A stretch of 5,661 bases of DNA from JACMLD01 sp040004415 (lineage in GTDB: Bacteria; Bacteroidota; Bacteroidia; Chitinophagales; Chitinophagaceae), in the NCBI GenBank assembly GCA_040004415.1, contig JBDUAY010000387.1:1-5661 (forward strand). Reading direction: 5' to 3'. Below the pieces are notes generated by a model. That model saw nothing but the letters and a program-made list of their open reading frames with translations. It was not told the origin of the DNA and did not search any database. Made by a program: the position numbers and the translations under genes. Below, piece after piece: positions 5,657 through 5,661 of the stretch; the first letter of the stretch is position 1, and each line of letters starts with the position of its first letter.

Positions 5657-5661
5657 GGTAT

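Noticed and set aside
1..5661. CRISPR array, tRNA, rRNA or transposase gene
   Set aside because: No regularly spaced repeats, no cloverleaf-like segment with conserved tRNA boxes, no rRNA signature and no DDE or recombinase-like ORF were seen on reading both strands.

Overview
The window looks like a chromosomal segment of a Bacteroidota bacterium, most plausibly from the Chitinophagaceae or a close relative. The evidence is a perfect Bacteroidota-type -7 box (TACCTTTG, 3801-3808), a second promoter with the TTTG-N19-TAnnTTTn layout, mostly weak or absent Shine-Dalgarno sequences, and the general look of the proteins. The taxonomic placement is inference; no marker gene is present.

Left part (1-3618): the 3' end of a catalase-peroxidase gene (katG) closes at a strong GNRA-loop terminator. 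A small SnoaL/NTF2-fold protein faces it on the minus strand. After a 255-bp divergent intergenic region come an exported M20-family amidohydrolase and a PLP-dependent enzyme of the cystathionine gamma-synthase/lyase family, both on the plus strand, followed by a second strong GNRA-loop terminator. These look like ordinary oxidative-stress and amino-acid metabolism genes. The PLP enzyme lacks the two acidic residues that mark classical cystathionine enzymes, so its reaction is open.

Right part (3619-5661): after the terminator the base composition becomes clearly more AT-rich. A 14-bp perfect palindrome and a consensus -7 box lead into a tightly coupled two-gene operon with a TAATG stop/start overlap. 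The first gene encodes a DUF488 domain behind an extra N-terminal domain of about 140 residues. The second encodes a 284-residue protein with several strongly patterned blocks that I cannot assign to a family. This two-gene cassette is the best candidate in the window for an undescribed system. It could be related to nucleic acid or conflict functions, but the sequence shows no function directly. The last 30 bases hold short repeats that may be a terminator or the edge of another element.
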